DNA of 64,000 bases from Ferrovibrio terrae (GTDB lineage: Bacteria > Pseudomonadota > Alphaproteobacteria > Ferrovibrionales > Ferrovibrionaceae): contig NZ_CP041636.1 of the NCBI RefSeq assembly GCF_007197755.1, positions 1,586,001 to 1,650,000 of the forward strand. Reading direction: 5' to 3'. The position numbers were made by a program, and so were the translations under genes. Shown here piece after piece: positions 16,895-26,926 of this stretch (position 1 is the first letter of the stretch; each line of letters begins with the position of its first letter). Under the pieces are notes generated by a model. That model saw nothing but the letters and a program-made list of their open reading frames with translations. It was not told where the DNA came from and searched no databases.

Positions 16895-18691
16895 TTAAAT
16901 CGACTGCGAAATCCCGGTACGCGAGGCCGGGAACGACACCGTGATCACCGTGCCGCGGCTCGGCGCGCTGTCGATGGCGATGCTGCCCTGATGCGCGCGT
17001 ACAAAGGCGCGGACCAGCGAAAGCCCCAGGCCGACGCCGCCATATTTGCGGCTGAGCTGGGTATCGGCCTGTTCGAAGGCATCGAAGATGCGGCTCTGGT
17101 CTTCCGGCGCGATGCCGATGCCGCGATCGGTCACTTTCAGCAGGATTTCGTTGCTGGCGGCATCCAGCCGGGCTTCGGCTTCCACCGGAATGCCAGTGGG
17201 CGAGAATTTCAGCGCATTGCCGATCAGGTTGATCATGATCTGTCGCACCAGCCGCGCATCGGCATGCAGCGACGGCAGGTCGTGGGGCACCGAAACCACC
17301 ACGGCCTCCACCGTGCGGCCGTAATGCGAGGCGGCGAGGCGCGCGCAGATCGGCAGTTCCTCGTCCAGCATCACCGGCTGCTCATGCAGCTGGATCTGGT
17401 TCGCCTCGATGCGGGCAAGGTCAAGGATGTCGTCGATCACCGACAGCAGATGGCGCGCGCTGCCGTTGATGTCGCGCAGGTATTCATCGTATTTCGCCCA
17501 GTCGGGGCCGAACATCTTCTGCTGCACGATATCCGAGAAACCGATGATGGCATTCAGCGGTGTGCGCAGCTCGTGGCTCATGTTGGCGAGGAAGATCGAT
17601 TTCGCCTGGCTGGCGCGCAACGCCGCGTCGCGCGCCTGGCTCACTTCGCGGAACAGCTCTTCCAGCCGTGCATTCTGGCTCTGCAGCTTGGCGCTCGCCT
17701 CCTGCTGCTCGGTGATGTCGATCACGATCAGCGCGCTGTCGCCCTGCGGCGTGGTGCGGCGGCCGATCTGCAGCCAGCGGCCGTTCGGCAACTGCAGCGC
17801 GCGTCCTGTCATTTCGCTGTTCAGCACGCGATCCGGCAGGCCGGCACGGCGCAGCAGACCGGGCAGCGAGGCGCCGCGCCCGAACAGGGTTTCGCTCAGG
17901 CCCAGCAGGGCCGGCAGCCGGCGGTTCCACAGCAGCAGGCGGTTGTCGCCGTCCAGGAAGGCAAAGGCCTCCGTGCTTTCGGCGATGTCCAGCAATTCGC
18001 CCTGGGCGGCACGGATGCGTGCATACAGCGCGGTGTTTTCCTCATGCAGGCGGCGGTTGCGCCGGATCACGCCATTGACGATGCGGTTGGTCAGGATCAT
18101 CGCCACGGTATACAGCGTCGAGACCACCGCCATGGCCACGCCGATCGTGCCGCCCTGCCACAGGAAGAACGAGATGAAGGGCACGGCGATCAGCAGCATG
18201 AAGGTCAGCGCCGCCTTGGGCACCACCGCCAGCGTCGCCGCCGAACCGGCCAGCATGCCGGCCGCCACCATGATCACCAGCAGACGATGCGCTTCATCCA
18301 GCTGCGGCAGGAACAGCGCCGCCGCGCCCCAGGCGACGCCGGAAAAGCCCGCGCCCCAGATGTCGAAGGCGCGCATGCGGGCCGCGCGGCCCTGGTCGCG
18401 GTCGGCGCGCCGGGCATAGGTGATCCAGCGATACAGCATGTAGATCAGGCCGGCGGCATGCAGCAGCCACCAGCTCAGCAGCCAGCTGAGCGGGATCTGG
18501 CCGATCAGCAGCACCGCGACGGCGGTGACATTGACGATGGTGACGCCGGCGTTGATCGGCACCACCTGGCGGAAACTGACGAGTGTGGGGTTGCGCCGCG
18601 ACGCCCCGCCGGGTGCTGCGGGATCGGTTGGCCGAGGTGATGTTTCTCCGGGTGTGGGCCCACCCGGAGATGTGTGGCTGGCGTCTGACAT
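16895..18691 (-). CDS. Membrane sensor histidine kinase with PAS-like domain
   Basis: The 598-residue protein has about six membrane segments (residues 45-205), a PAS-like domain (about 225-330), a coiled coil, a HisKA domain with phosphorylation box ANMSHELRTPLNAIIGFSD and an HATPase_c domain with NALKFSPTG, DRGIGIAPED and GGVGLGLSL. It should autophosphorylate on the H-box histidine. No response regulator is adjacent, so it is an orphan kinase. ATG 18691 is preferred; an in-frame TTG lies at 18712. The amino-terminal 40 residues are Pro/Thr-rich and cytoplasmic. Confidence 0.9.
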   Translation of the reverse strand: MSDASHTSPGGPTPGETSPRPTDPAAPGGASRRNPTLVSFRQVVPINAGVTIVNVTAVAVLLIGQIPLSWLLSWWLLHAAGLIYMLYRWITYARRADRDQGRAARMRAFDIWGAGFSGVAWGAAALFLPQLDEAHRLLVIMVAAGMLAGSAATLAVVPKAALTFMLLIAVPFISFFLWQGGTIGVAMAVVSTLYTVAMILTNRIVNGVIRRNRRLHEENTALYARIRAAQGELLDIAESTEAFAFLDGDNRLLLWNRRLPALLGLSETLFGRGASLPGLLRRAGLPDRVLNSEMTGRALQLPNGRWLQIGRRTTPQGDSALIVIDITEQQEASAKLQSQNARLEELFREVSQARDAALRASQAKSIFLANMSHELRTPLNAIIGFSDIVQQKMFGPDWAKYDEYLRDINGSARHLLSVIDDILDLARIEANQIQLHEQPVMLDEELPICARLAASHYGRTVEAVVVSVPHDLPSLHADARLVRQIMINLIGNALKFSPTGIPVEAEARLDAASNEILLKVTDRGIGIAPEDQSRIFDAFEQADTQLSRKYGGVGLGLSLVRAFVRAHQGSIAIDSAPSRGTVITVSFPASRTGISQSI

Positions 18692-18762
18692 GTCTGCCCC
18701 CGCCTCACTCAAGCGGAAATGCCCTGCCGCCGCAACTGCCCATCTTGGTTACCGAGGTCAGA

Positions 18763-19911
18763 TCACCAACCGTTGACGCGATCCCATTCGGCGATGATCT
18801 CGCTGCCGCCGTCGGTCACGTAGTAACGGTCATACATCGCGCCGGTCATGCAGGAATGGTTGGGCAGCACCCGCAGCCTGCTGCCCGGCGGGTGCGCCGC
18901 GAAATCCACCTTCGGAGCATCCGGCCCGCCCAGCAGCCCATGCTCCTGGTGCACGTCATGGACATTCATGCCGTCCAGCGGCAGCGCCTCATTCGGCCGG
19001 CAGACCCGGCCATAGCCGGTGCCCGGCACATTCCTGTTGGCGCCGGTATCCTTCGACAGCGCCAGGCCGCCGGCATCGATCAGCACATGGTTGCGCGCCG
19101 GATGATGCGACACCACGGTGGCCAGCACCGACACGGCGATATCCTGCATCGCGCAGGTACCGAGGCCCTGCTGGAACAGGTCGAAGAACACGAAATTGCC
19201 CGGCCGCATCTCGGTCACGCCGGTCAGGTCTTTGGCGAACAGCGCGGTGGGCGTCGACCCGACCGACACGATCGGGCAGGCAAAGCCGGCCGCGCGCAGG
19301 CGGGTGGCAGCCTGCACCACCGCCACGCGTTCGTCTTCGGCGATGCGTTCGATCTCGGCCAGGCTTGTCGCGCCGTAGGAATGTCCGGCATGGGTCAGCA
19401 CGCCGGCCAGTTCGACGCCGGGCTGAGAGAGCGCCCCGGAAAGTTTCTGGGCCAGCGGCAGCAGGATATCGGAGTCGGGCGCGATGCCGGCGCGGCCCAG
19501 GCCGCAGTCGATCTTGATCAGCGCGCGGAAGGTGACGCCGAGCCGCTGGCCGGCTTCGGCCGCGGCCTGCGCCACCGCCGGATGGTCGGTGATGAACTTG
19601 AGGTCGACGCCGCTTTTGATCAGTGCACCGACCTGGTCCAGCTTCTGCGGCGCCATCGGCACGGCGTAAGTGATGTCGCGGAAACCCGCCTTGGCGAAAT
19701 ACTCGGCCTCGGCGAGCGTCGACACCGTGATCGGACCGCTCTTGCCGACGGCGAGTTCGGCCACCATCACCGATTTCGCTGTCTTCAGGTGCGGACGCAG
19801 TGTGACGCCGAGTTGTTTCGCCCGCGCCTGCATGCGGGCCACATTGGCCAGCAGCCGGCTGCGGTCGAGGATCAGGACAGGCGTGGGCAGGTCGTTCAAA
19901 GTGCGGGTCAT
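18763..19911 (-). CDS. D-threonine aldolase / D-serine dehydratase-like PLP enzyme
   Basis: The 382-residue enzyme has the fold-type III alanine-racemase amino-terminal domain, with the PLP lysine in RPHLKTAKS (Lys43), and the D-serine-dehydratase-like carboxy-terminal domain with the metal-binding pair His352-x-Cys354 (LPNHSCMT). The family includes D-threonine aldolase, 3-hydroxy-D-aspartate aldolase and D-serine dehydratase; the exact substrate is not decidable. It lies 13 bases after a hotdog thioesterase gene and is probably co-transcribed with it. Confidence 0.88.
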   Translation of the reverse strand: MTRTLNDLPTPVLILDRSRLLANVARMQARAKQLGVTLRPHLKTAKSVMVAELAVGKSGPITVSTLAEAEYFAKAGFRDITYAVPMAPQKLDQVGALIKSGVDLKFITDHPAVAQAAAEAGQRLGVTFRALIKIDCGLGRAGIAPDSDILLPLAQKLSGALSQPGVELAGVLTHAGHSYGATSLAEIERIAEDERVAVVQAATRLRAAGFACPIVSVGSTPTALFAKDLTGVTEMRPGNFVFFDLFQQGLGTCAMQDIAVSVLATVVSHHPARNHVLIDAGGLALSKDTGANRNVPGTGYGRVCRPNEALPLDGMNVHDVHQEHGLLGGPDAPKVDFAAHPPGSRLRVLPNHSCMTGAMYDRYYVTDGGSEIIAEWDRVNGW

Positions 19912-19924
19912 CGATTTGTCTTCT

Positions 19925-20329
19925 CTATTTGCGCGGTGCCAGCACGAGCTGGGTCTGCGTCACGATCGCGGCCAGCTTGCCGTCGGCGCGGGTGATCCGC
20001 GTCTGCCACACCATCGTGGTCTTGCCCCGGTGCAGCGGCGTGGTCTCGGCCTGCGCGGTCTCGCCGGCGGGAATGGCGGCGAAGAAGTTGGTCTTGCTCT
20101 CGATCGTGGTGGTGGAATGGCCCGGCGCCAGGTTGGCCACGGTGGCCACCGCGCCCAGTGTGTCGGCGAAAGCCATCACCGCGCCGCCATGCAGGATCGC
20201 CGGCACGGTGCACAGCTCGGCTCTGACCGGCAGTTCGGCGGTCACCTTCTCCGGCGTCACCGAGGTAATCTTCAGGCCCATCAGTTCGGCAAATGGCAGG
20301 GCAGAAAGCGATGGGGGCAGGTCCGTCAT
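19925..20329 (-). CDS. PaaI-type hotdog-fold thioesterase
   Basis: A 134-residue single hotdog domain with ILHGGAVMAFADTLGAVA and the TTIESKTNFFAAIPAG region, typical of PaaI/YbdB-like acyl-CoA thioesterases that hydrolyse small or aromatic acyl-CoAs. Length is normal. It is the first gene of a two-gene unit with the PLP enzyme, and GAGGATCC lies just before its ATG. Substrate unknown. Confidence 0.85.
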   Translation of the reverse strand: MTDLPPSLSALPFAELMGLKITSVTPEKVTAELPVRAELCTVPAILHGGAVMAFADTLGAVATVANLAPGHSTTTIESKTNFFAAIPAGETAQAETTPLHRGKTTMVWQTRITRADGKLAAIVTQTQLVLAPRK

Positions 20330-20435
20330 CGGATCCTCCAGATTTTCTTAATCAGGGCAGCAGCTTAGACGGAATCCCGGCCTCTCTGCGAGACGGGCCG
20401 GTGAAAAAATGTGGCGGAATCCGGGCAGCCCTCCC

Positions 20436-20463
20436 TTGACGGGGGCGGGCAGGCTGCTTAAGT
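20436..20463 (+). promoter_or_regulatory. Predicted groESL promoter
   Basis: TTGACG (20436-20441, within CTTGAC) is followed after 16 bases by TTAAGT (20458-20463). The CTTGAC form also fits alphaproteobacterial heat-shock (sigma-32) -35 elements. It ends two bases before the CIRCE operator. Confidence 0.6.
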
Positions 20464-20465
20464 GT

Positions 20466-20492
20466 CTGGCGCTCTCCGACCGAGAGTGCTAA
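20466..20492. promoter_or_regulatory. CIRCE operator (HrcA site)
   Basis: CTGGCGCTC-N9-GAGTGCTAA matches the CIRCE consensus TTAGCACTC-N9-GAGTGCTAA with a perfect right arm, six of nine matches on the left arm and the exact nine-base spacer. It covers the expected transcription start of groESL, so HrcA repression is expected. The hrcA gene is not in the window. Confidence 0.9.
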
Positions 20493-20576
20493 CAATCCGC
20501 GGGGCATGGCGATAAATCGCTGATTTCCAAGGGTTTTCAGATTTCCCAATGCGACAGAACAATCTAGGAGGATCGC

Positions 20577-20888
20577 ATGAAGTTTCGTCCGCTGCATGAT
20601 CGCGTGGTGGTTAAGCGCGTTGCAGAAGAAGAGCGCACCGCCGGTGGCATCATTATCCCCGACAGCGCCAAGGAAAAGCCGATGCAGGGCGAGATCGTCG
20701 CCGTCGGCGCCGGCGCCCGCGATGAAAACGGCAAGGTTCAGCCGCTCGATGTGAAGGCCGGCGACCGCGTGCTGTTCGGCAAGTGGTCGGGCACTGAAGT
20801 GAAGCTCGATGGCCAGGAGCTCCTGATCATGAAGGAGTCCGACATCATGGGCATCATCGAAGGCACGCCTTCGAAGAAGTCCAAGTAA
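20577..20888 (+). CDS. groES: Co-chaperonin GroES
   Basis: GroES caps the GroEL ring during protein folding in the cytoplasm. The 103-residue product has the family start [13 protein letters not shown], the mobile loop [14 protein letters not shown] and the [15 protein letters not shown] segment. AGGAGG lies six bases before ATG. It is the first gene of groESL, 45 bases before groEL. A carboxy-terminal PSKKSK tail slightly extends the usual length. Confidence 0.98.
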   Translation: MKFRPLHDRVVVKRVAEEERTAGGIIIPDSAKEKPMQGEIVAVGAGARDENGKVQPLDVKAGDRVLFGKWSGTEVKLDGQELLIMKESDIMGIIEGTPSKKSK

Positions 20889-20921
20889 TCAGCGACTCTC
20901 ACCAGTCCAGATAGTCTTTAA

Positions 20922-22589
<1,668 letters not shown>

Positions 22590-22622
22590 GTCCACAGCCC
22601 ATCAGTCCTGCACTGATACGAG

Positions 22623-22652
22623 AAGGCCCGGTGGAAACACCGGGCCTTTTTC
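22623..22652 (+). terminator. Intrinsic terminator of groESL
   Basis: AAGGCCCGGTG-GAAA-CACCGGGCCTT forms an 11-bp perfect stem with a GNRA-type tetraloop, followed by TTTTTC. It lies 33 bases after the groEL stop and before the lysR start. Confidence 0.93.
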
Positions 22653-22681
22653 GTTGTCGGCCCGTCCTCTACAGTCGCGCC

Positions 22682-23644
22682 ATGACCCATCGCCACGAAG
22701 ACATCCTCGCATTTCTCGAAGTGGTGAAGGCTGGCAGCTTCACTGCGGCCGGCGCGCGGCTGGCGGTGGCCAAATCGGTGATCAGCGACCGGGTGCGCAA
22801 CCTGGAAAATGCGCTGGGTGTCGAGCTGCTGCGGCGCACGACGCGCAAGGTGACGCCGACCGAGCGCGGCCAGGAGTTCTTCGACCGGATGGCGCCGCTG
22901 GTGCAGGCCATGGCCGATGCGGTCGATGCCGCCTCGGACGCGGAAGGGCCTTTGACCGGCCGTCTGCGCATGACCGCGCCGATCAGTTTCGGCATGGAGT
23001 ATCTCACGCCGGTGATCACCGCCTTTGCGCGCCAGCACAGCGAACTGGAAATCGCGCTCGATTTCGACGATCGCGCCGTCGACATCATCGGCCAGGGCTA
23101 TGATCTTGCGTTGCGCATCGGGCGCTTAAGCGATTCAGCGCTGATGGCGCGCAAGCTGTGCGACAGCGATCGCGTGGTCTGCTGCAGCCCCGACTATGCC
23201 CGCGCGCATGGCCGGCCGAAGACTCTCGACGACCTGCTGCAGCATGCCACCATCGACTATGCCAACGCACATGCCAGCCGGCTGTGGTCGTTTTCACCTG
23301 ATAAGCCCGGCGGCACACCGCGCACCGTCGAGACGCGCAGTCGTATTGTTGTGAATAACGGCGAGGCGATGCGCGACATGGCGATCGCGGGACTGGGCAT
23401 CATCGTCTTGCCGCGTTTCATCGTCGCGAAAGCTTTGCAGAGCGGCGACCTGATCGAGGCGCTGCCGCCAGAGTCGACAGGCGTCACGCCGTTGCCCGAT
23501 GCGATCTATGCCGTCTATCCGCCGGTGCGCCATATGCCGCGCAAACTGCGGGCCATGCTCGATCACCTCGCCGCCAGCTTCGCCGGCACGCCGCCCTGGC
23601 TGGCGCGCGGCAGCAAACCCGCCCTGAAAAAGGCGCGGCGCTAG
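22682..23644 (+). CDS. LysR-family transcriptional regulator
   Basis: The 320-residue protein has the LysR helix-turn-helix (FLEVVKAGSFTAAGARLAVAKSVISDRVRNLENALGVELL in two parts, residues 9-50) and an effector domain of the substrate-binding type (DFDDRAVDIIGQGYDLALRIG). The ATG at 22682 is used; an in-frame GTG/ATG further upstream lies in the groEL terminator. It is upstream of and codirectional with ycaC, and inverted repeats in the gap suggest it controls that gene. Inducer unknown. Confidence 0.9.
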   Translation: MTHRHEDILAFLEVVKAGSFTAAGARLAVAKSVISDRVRNLENALGVELLRRTTRKVTPTERGQEFFDRMAPLVQAMADAVDAASDAEGPLTGRLRMTAPISFGMEYLTPVITAFARQHSELEIALDFDDRAVDIIGQGYDLALRIGRLSDSALMARKLCDSDRVVCCSPDYARAHGRPKTLDDLLQHATIDYANAHASRLWSFSPDKPGGTPRTVETRSRIVVNNGEAMRDMAIAGLGIIVLPRFIVAKALQSGDLIEALPPESTGVTPLPDAIYAVYPPVRHMPRKLRAMLDHLAASFAGTPPWLARGSKPALKKARR

Positions 23645-23666
23645 GCCGCCTTATTGTTCTGTTAAT

Positions 23667-23715
23667 CCGGACAATGTATCCGGAACGACCTGGCTAATCA
23701 CCCTCCATTGTCCGG
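23667..23715. promoter_or_regulatory. Candidate regulator site: inverted repeat CCGGACAATG / CATTGTCCGG
   Basis: Ten-base arms CCGGACAATG (23667-23676) and CATTGTCCGG (23706-23715) are perfect complements 29 bases apart, with a further TCCGGA palindrome in between. They lie between lysR and ycaC, where a LysR operator would be expected. A separate hairpin, CCGGGGCA-CGA-TGCCCCGG, follows at 23732-23750. Confidence 0.5.
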
Positions 23716-23791
23716 GGTAGGGTCTGTCTCACCGGGGCACGATGCCCCGGACGAGATCGAAACCCTGACCCACGCAAGAAGGATGACGACC

Positions 23792-24436
23792 ATGGCCAAG
23801 AACTTCACCTACAACCGCCTCGACAAGAATAACGCCGCCGTTCTGCTGGTCGACCACCAGGCCGGCCTGCTGTCGCTGGTGCGCGACATCGACCCCGACA
23901 AGTTCAAGAACAACGTGCTGGCGGTCGCCGACCTGGCGAAATACTTCAACCTGCCGACCATCCTGACCACCAGCTTCGAAGACGGCCCGAACGGTCCGCT
24001 GATGCCTGAGCTGAAGGCGCTGTTCCCCGATGCGCCCTATATCGCCCGCCCCGGCAACATCAACGCCTGGGACAACGAGGACTTCGTCAAGGCGGTGAAG
24101 GCCACCGGCAAAAAGCAGCTGATCATCGCCGGCGTCGTCACCGAGGTCTGCGTCGCCTTCCCGGCACTCTCGGCGCTCGAGGAAGAGTTCGAGGTCTTCG
24201 TGGTGACGGATGCATCGGGCACCTTCAACGAGATCGCGCAGAAGGCCGCCTGGGATCGCATGAGCCAGGCTGGCGCGCAGCTGATGAACTGGTTCGGTGT
24301 CGCCTGTGAGCTGCATCGCGACTGGCGCAACGATGTCGAGGGTCTGGCCAAGCTGTTTGCCGACCATATCCCCGACTACAAGAACCTGATGACCAGTTAC
24401 TTCGCGCTGACGGCCCGCAAGCCGGCGGCGAAGTAA
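23792..24436 (+). CDS. ycaC: YcaC-like isochorismatase-fold hydrolase
   Basis: The 214-residue cysteine-hydrolase-family protein closely resembles E. coli YcaC from memory: DKNNAAVLLVDHQAGLLSLV (Asp21), YIARPGNINAWDNEDFVKA and AGVVTEVCVAFPALSA (Cys120, the expected nucleophile). YcaC crystallised as a multimeric hydrolase of unknown substrate. AGAAGG lies nine bases before ATG 23792, so this start is preferred over ATG 23783. It is preceded by a LysR gene and followed by an intrinsic terminator. Confidence 0.9.
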   Translation: MAKNFTYNRLDKNNAAVLLVDHQAGLLSLVRDIDPDKFKNNVLAVADLAKYFNLPTILTTSFEDGPNGPLMPELKALFPDAPYIARPGNINAWDNEDFVKAVKATGKKQLIIAGVVTEVCVAFPALSALEEEFEVFVVTDASGTFNEIAQKAAWDRMSQAGAQLMNWFGVACELHRDWRNDVEGLAKLFADHIPDYKNLMTSYFALTARKPAAK

Positions 24437-24458
24437 GCGGGGCGTGGCCCGCGGAAAG

Positions 24459-24484
24459 GCCCGGCAGTAATGCCGGGCTTTTTT
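24459..24484 (+). terminator. Intrinsic terminator of ycaC
   Basis: GCCCGGCA-GTAA-TGCCGGGC is an eight-base perfect stem followed by TTTTTT, 22 bases after the ycaC stop. Confidence 0.92.
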
Positions 24485-24503
24485 CGTTTTATACAACGCC
24501 GTC

Positions 24504-24526
24504 ATCCCCGGGCTTGACCCGGGGAT
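24504..24526. repeat. REP-like palindrome (ATCCCCGGG-CTTGA-CCCGGGGAT)
   Basis: A nine-base perfect stem with a CTTGA loop in the context GTCATCCCCGGGCTTGACCC. This kind of intergenic palindrome is common in alphaproteobacterial genomes. It lies just after the ycaC terminator and 20 bases before a second palindrome. Confidence 0.75.
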
Positions 24527-24546
24527 CTCATACAGACCGGCGAGAG

Positions 24547-24569
24547 ATGGTCGGGTCGCGCCCGACCAT
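24547..24569. repeat. REP-like palindrome (ATGGTCGGG-TCGCG-CCCGACCAT)
   Basis: A nine-base perfect stem with a five-base loop, paired with the previous palindrome in the ycaC/DUF2177 gap. The flanking ATGACGG matches the flank of the 40277-40313 palindrome, which suggests one repeat family. Confidence 0.7.
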
Positions 24570-24661
24570 GACGGACCCGTACGGGCAGGTCGCTTCCAGC
24601 CCTTTCCCTCAGCGCAATCGCTCTACATCATGATCCTCAGACCTGTGGGGAGCGCCGTTCC

Positions 24662-25069
24662 ATGTCGAAAAGCCTCGTGATCGCCGCCGCCGGCATGTGG
24701 GCCGCGCTGGCCGTACTGGATTTCCTCTGGCTCTCCACCATGACGAAACTGTTCTACCGGCCGCGGCTCGGCGGCCTGCTCGGCGACCAGCTGGTCTGGC
24801 CGCCGGCGCTGCTCTTCTATTTCCTCTACGGCGTCGGCCTGCTCGCCTTCGTGCTGCGCCCCGCACTCAACGACAGCAGCGGGCTGCTGGCGGTGTTTCT
24901 CTGGGGCGCTTTCTTCGGCCTGGTTGCCTATGGCACCTACGACCTGACCAACCACGCCACGCTGCGCGACTGGCCGCTGGCCGTCACCCTGGTCGACATG
25001 GCCTGGGGCGCACTGATCAGCGGCGCGGCGTCGGTGGTCGGCGTGTGGCTGGCGCGGAAATTCGCGTAA
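24662..25069 (+). CDS. DUF2177 membrane protein
   Basis: A 135-residue inner-membrane protein with four hydrophobic segments and the DUF2177 signature GTYDLTNHATLRDWPL followed by DMAWGALIS. The family has no established function. It stands alone between the palindromes and the peroxiredoxin gene. The conserved Asp/His/Thr residues in a membrane loop hint at binding or transport, which is inference. Confidence 0.85.
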   Translation: MSKSLVIAAAGMWAALAVLDFLWLSTMTKLFYRPRLGGLLGDQLVWPPALLFYFLYGVGLLAFVLRPALNDSSGLLAVFLWGAFFGLVAYGTYDLTNHATLRDWPLAVTLVDMAWGALISGAASVVGVWLARKFA

Positions 25070-25175
25070 ACCTTCAGCATAAATCGCTGAGGATCAGCGA
25101 CAAAAAATCTTCATGCCCGGAACTGATGCCGCTGCCCTAGCTTAACTCCATTCCATCTCGCGGAGGGAGACGATC

Positions 25176-25835
25176 ATGAGCTTACGCATCGGCAGCAAGG
25201 CCCCGGATTTCGAAGCCGACACCACGGTCGGCAGGATCAGGTTCCACGACTTCCTCGGCGACGGCTGGGGCATCCTGTTCAGCCACCCGAAGGATTTCAC
25301 ACCCGTCTGCACCACCGAGCTTGGCGCGGTGGCCAAGCTGAAAGGCGAATTCGACAGGCGCAACGTGAAGGTGCTGGGTCTCAGCATCGATCCGGTCGAG
25401 GATCACAAGCGCTGGGTCGGCGACATCAAGGATGTCACCGGCTATCTGCCGGACTACCCTCTCATTGGCGACCACGACCTCAAGGTCGCCAAGCTCTACA
25501 ACATGCTGCCCGAGGAACTCGACGGTACCTCGCAGGGACGTTCGGCGGCTGACAATGCCACGGTGCGCACGGTCTACATCGTCGGCCCCGACAAGACGAT
25601 CAAGACGCAGCTGCATTACCCGATGACGACGGGCCGCAATTTCGACGAGATCCTGCGCATCGTCGACAGCCTGCAGCTCACCGCCAAGCACAAGGTGGCG
25701 ACGCCGGCCGACTGGAAGCCGGGCGAGGATGTTATCATCGCCGGCAGCGTGAGCGACGAGGATGCCAAGGCGAAATATCCCGACGGCTGGAAATCGCCGA
25801 AGCCGTATTTGCGGATCGTATCGCAGCCGAAATAA
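25176..25835 (+). CDS. 1-Cys peroxiredoxin (Prx6 type)
   Basis: The 219-residue protein reduces peroxides through a single peroxidatic cysteine, Cys45 in HPKDFTPVCTTELG. The Prx6-type carboxy-terminal domain (WKPGEDVIIAGSVSDEDAK...YPDGW...YLRIV) is intact. No resolving cysteine is visible, as expected for the 1-Cys class. CGGAGGGAGACGATC precedes the ATG. It is monocistronic, with no reductase partner adjacent. Confidence 0.94.
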   Translation: MSLRIGSKAPDFEADTTVGRIRFHDFLGDGWGILFSHPKDFTPVCTTELGAVAKLKGEFDRRNVKVLGLSIDPVEDHKRWVGDIKDVTGYLPDYPLIGDHDLKVAKLYNMLPEELDGTSQGRSAADNATVRTVYIVGPDKTIKTQLHYPMTTGRNFDEILRIVDSLQLTAKHKVATPADWKPGEDVIIAGSVSDEDAKAKYPDGWKSPKPYLRIVSQPK

Positions 25836-25850
25836 CACCTGTCTGCATGA

Positions 25851-25878
25851 GGCGACGCCCGCTTGCAGCGGCGTCGCC
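25851..25878 (+). terminator. Stem-loop after the peroxiredoxin gene
   Basis: GGCGACGCC and GGCGTCGCC form a nine-base stem around a ten-base loop, 15 bases after the stop. There is no U-run, so it is a weak terminator or an RNA-stabilising hairpin. The remaining gap to 26099 shows nothing else clear. Confidence 0.45.
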
Positions 25879-26099
25879 CGCGATGCTCCGGAACACCGCT
25901 GCCCGCAGCGTGCCATTCACAATTCCAATGCAGGCAAGCCGGGTGAATCATCCGGCATGCAGGTGGCGCATGGCGTTGATTTCCGCGAATTCCGGCCAAT
26001 CGGCGGCCCGCAGCCTGCGGGTTATTGAATAGTAAGCGGAAACCCTCTGCGTTCACTGGTAGTACGACGGGAGCCAGACCCCAGCGAGCAAACATTCCG

Positions 26100-26921
26100 A
26101 TGATTTGCATCCCGTCCCTTCGCTTTTGCCTTTTCCTGTTGCTGCTCCCCCTTCTCATGGGGGCACCGGCGTATGCTGCCGATATCATCCGCGTCGGTGG
26201 TACGGGCATGGGCTTGGCGCTGATGCGCATCGTCGGCACGCAGGTCGAGCGTGAGCATCCGGCCATCCAGACGCAGGTGCTTCCAAGCCTGGGGACCACC
26301 GGTGGTCTGAAAGCGCTGGCGGCCGGCGCCATCGAGGTTGCGATTGCCACCCGCAAGGCAACGCCGGAGGAGAATGCGGCAGGCATCCGCACGGCTGCCT
26401 GCATGACCACGGCGCTGATCTTCGCCACCTCTCGCAGCCAGAACTTCAATCTGACCCGGGAAGAACTGCCGGCACTCTACAGTGCGAGCGACCCACGCTG
26501 GCCCGATGGCCAGCCGCTGAAGGTCATCCTGCGCTCGCGCACAGGCTCGGAGAATCCCTATCTGGTGAAAGCCATTCCTGCGCTGGAGCCTGCCTTCGCC
26601 GCTGCTTTCCGGCGCAGCGGCATTCCTGTGGGCGCGACCGATCAGGAAAACGCCGAGTTCGCCCAGAAAACAGCGGGCTCGCTCGCCATCACCACGCTGC
26701 TCCAGGTTCGCACTGAAAAACTGAACCTGACGCCGCTTGCGCTGGATGGCGTCGTGCCGTCGCCGCAGTCGATTGCGGATGGTTCCTACTCCCTGCCGCT
26801 TCCGGTCTGCCTGCTGGTGCGCGAAAACGCCACGCCGGCAACCCGTCTTGTGGCCAGCTACATCACGACACCCGCCGGTCAGGCCGTCACCCGTGCCAAC
26901 GGCGCCGAGCCGTCGCCATAA
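26100..26921 (+). CDS. Periplasmic substrate-binding protein (PstS-like)
   Basis: The 273-residue protein has a signal peptide ending APAYAAD and a PstS/ModA-like binding domain starting IIRVGGTGMGLALMRI, with TTGGLKALAAGAIEVAIATRK. It lacks an ABC permease partner; instead it is five bases upstream of a histidine kinase gene. It is therefore likely a sensing subunit that presents an anion (phosphate-like) to the kinase. ATG 26100 places the signal peptide at the amino terminus. The ligand is unknown. Confidence 0.82.
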   Translation: MICIPSLRFCLFLLLLPLLMGAPAYAADIIRVGGTGMGLALMRIVGTQVEREHPAIQTQVLPSLGTTGGLKALAAGAIEVAIATRKATPEENAAGIRTAACMTTALIFATSRSQNFNLTREELPALYSASDPRWPDGQPLKVILRSRTGSENPYLVKAIPALEPAFAAAFRRSGIPVGATDQENAEFAQKTAGSLAITTLLQVRTEKLNLTPLALDGVVPSPQSIADGSYSLPLPVCLLVRENATPATRLVASYITTPAGQAVTRANGAEPSP

Positions 26922-26926
26922 AGCCC

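Noticed and set aside
16991..18640. A 549-codon plus-strand frame across the histidine kinase
   Set aside because: The kinase on the minus strand has all its conserved boxes; the plus frame is rich in Arg, Gln and His with no motif.
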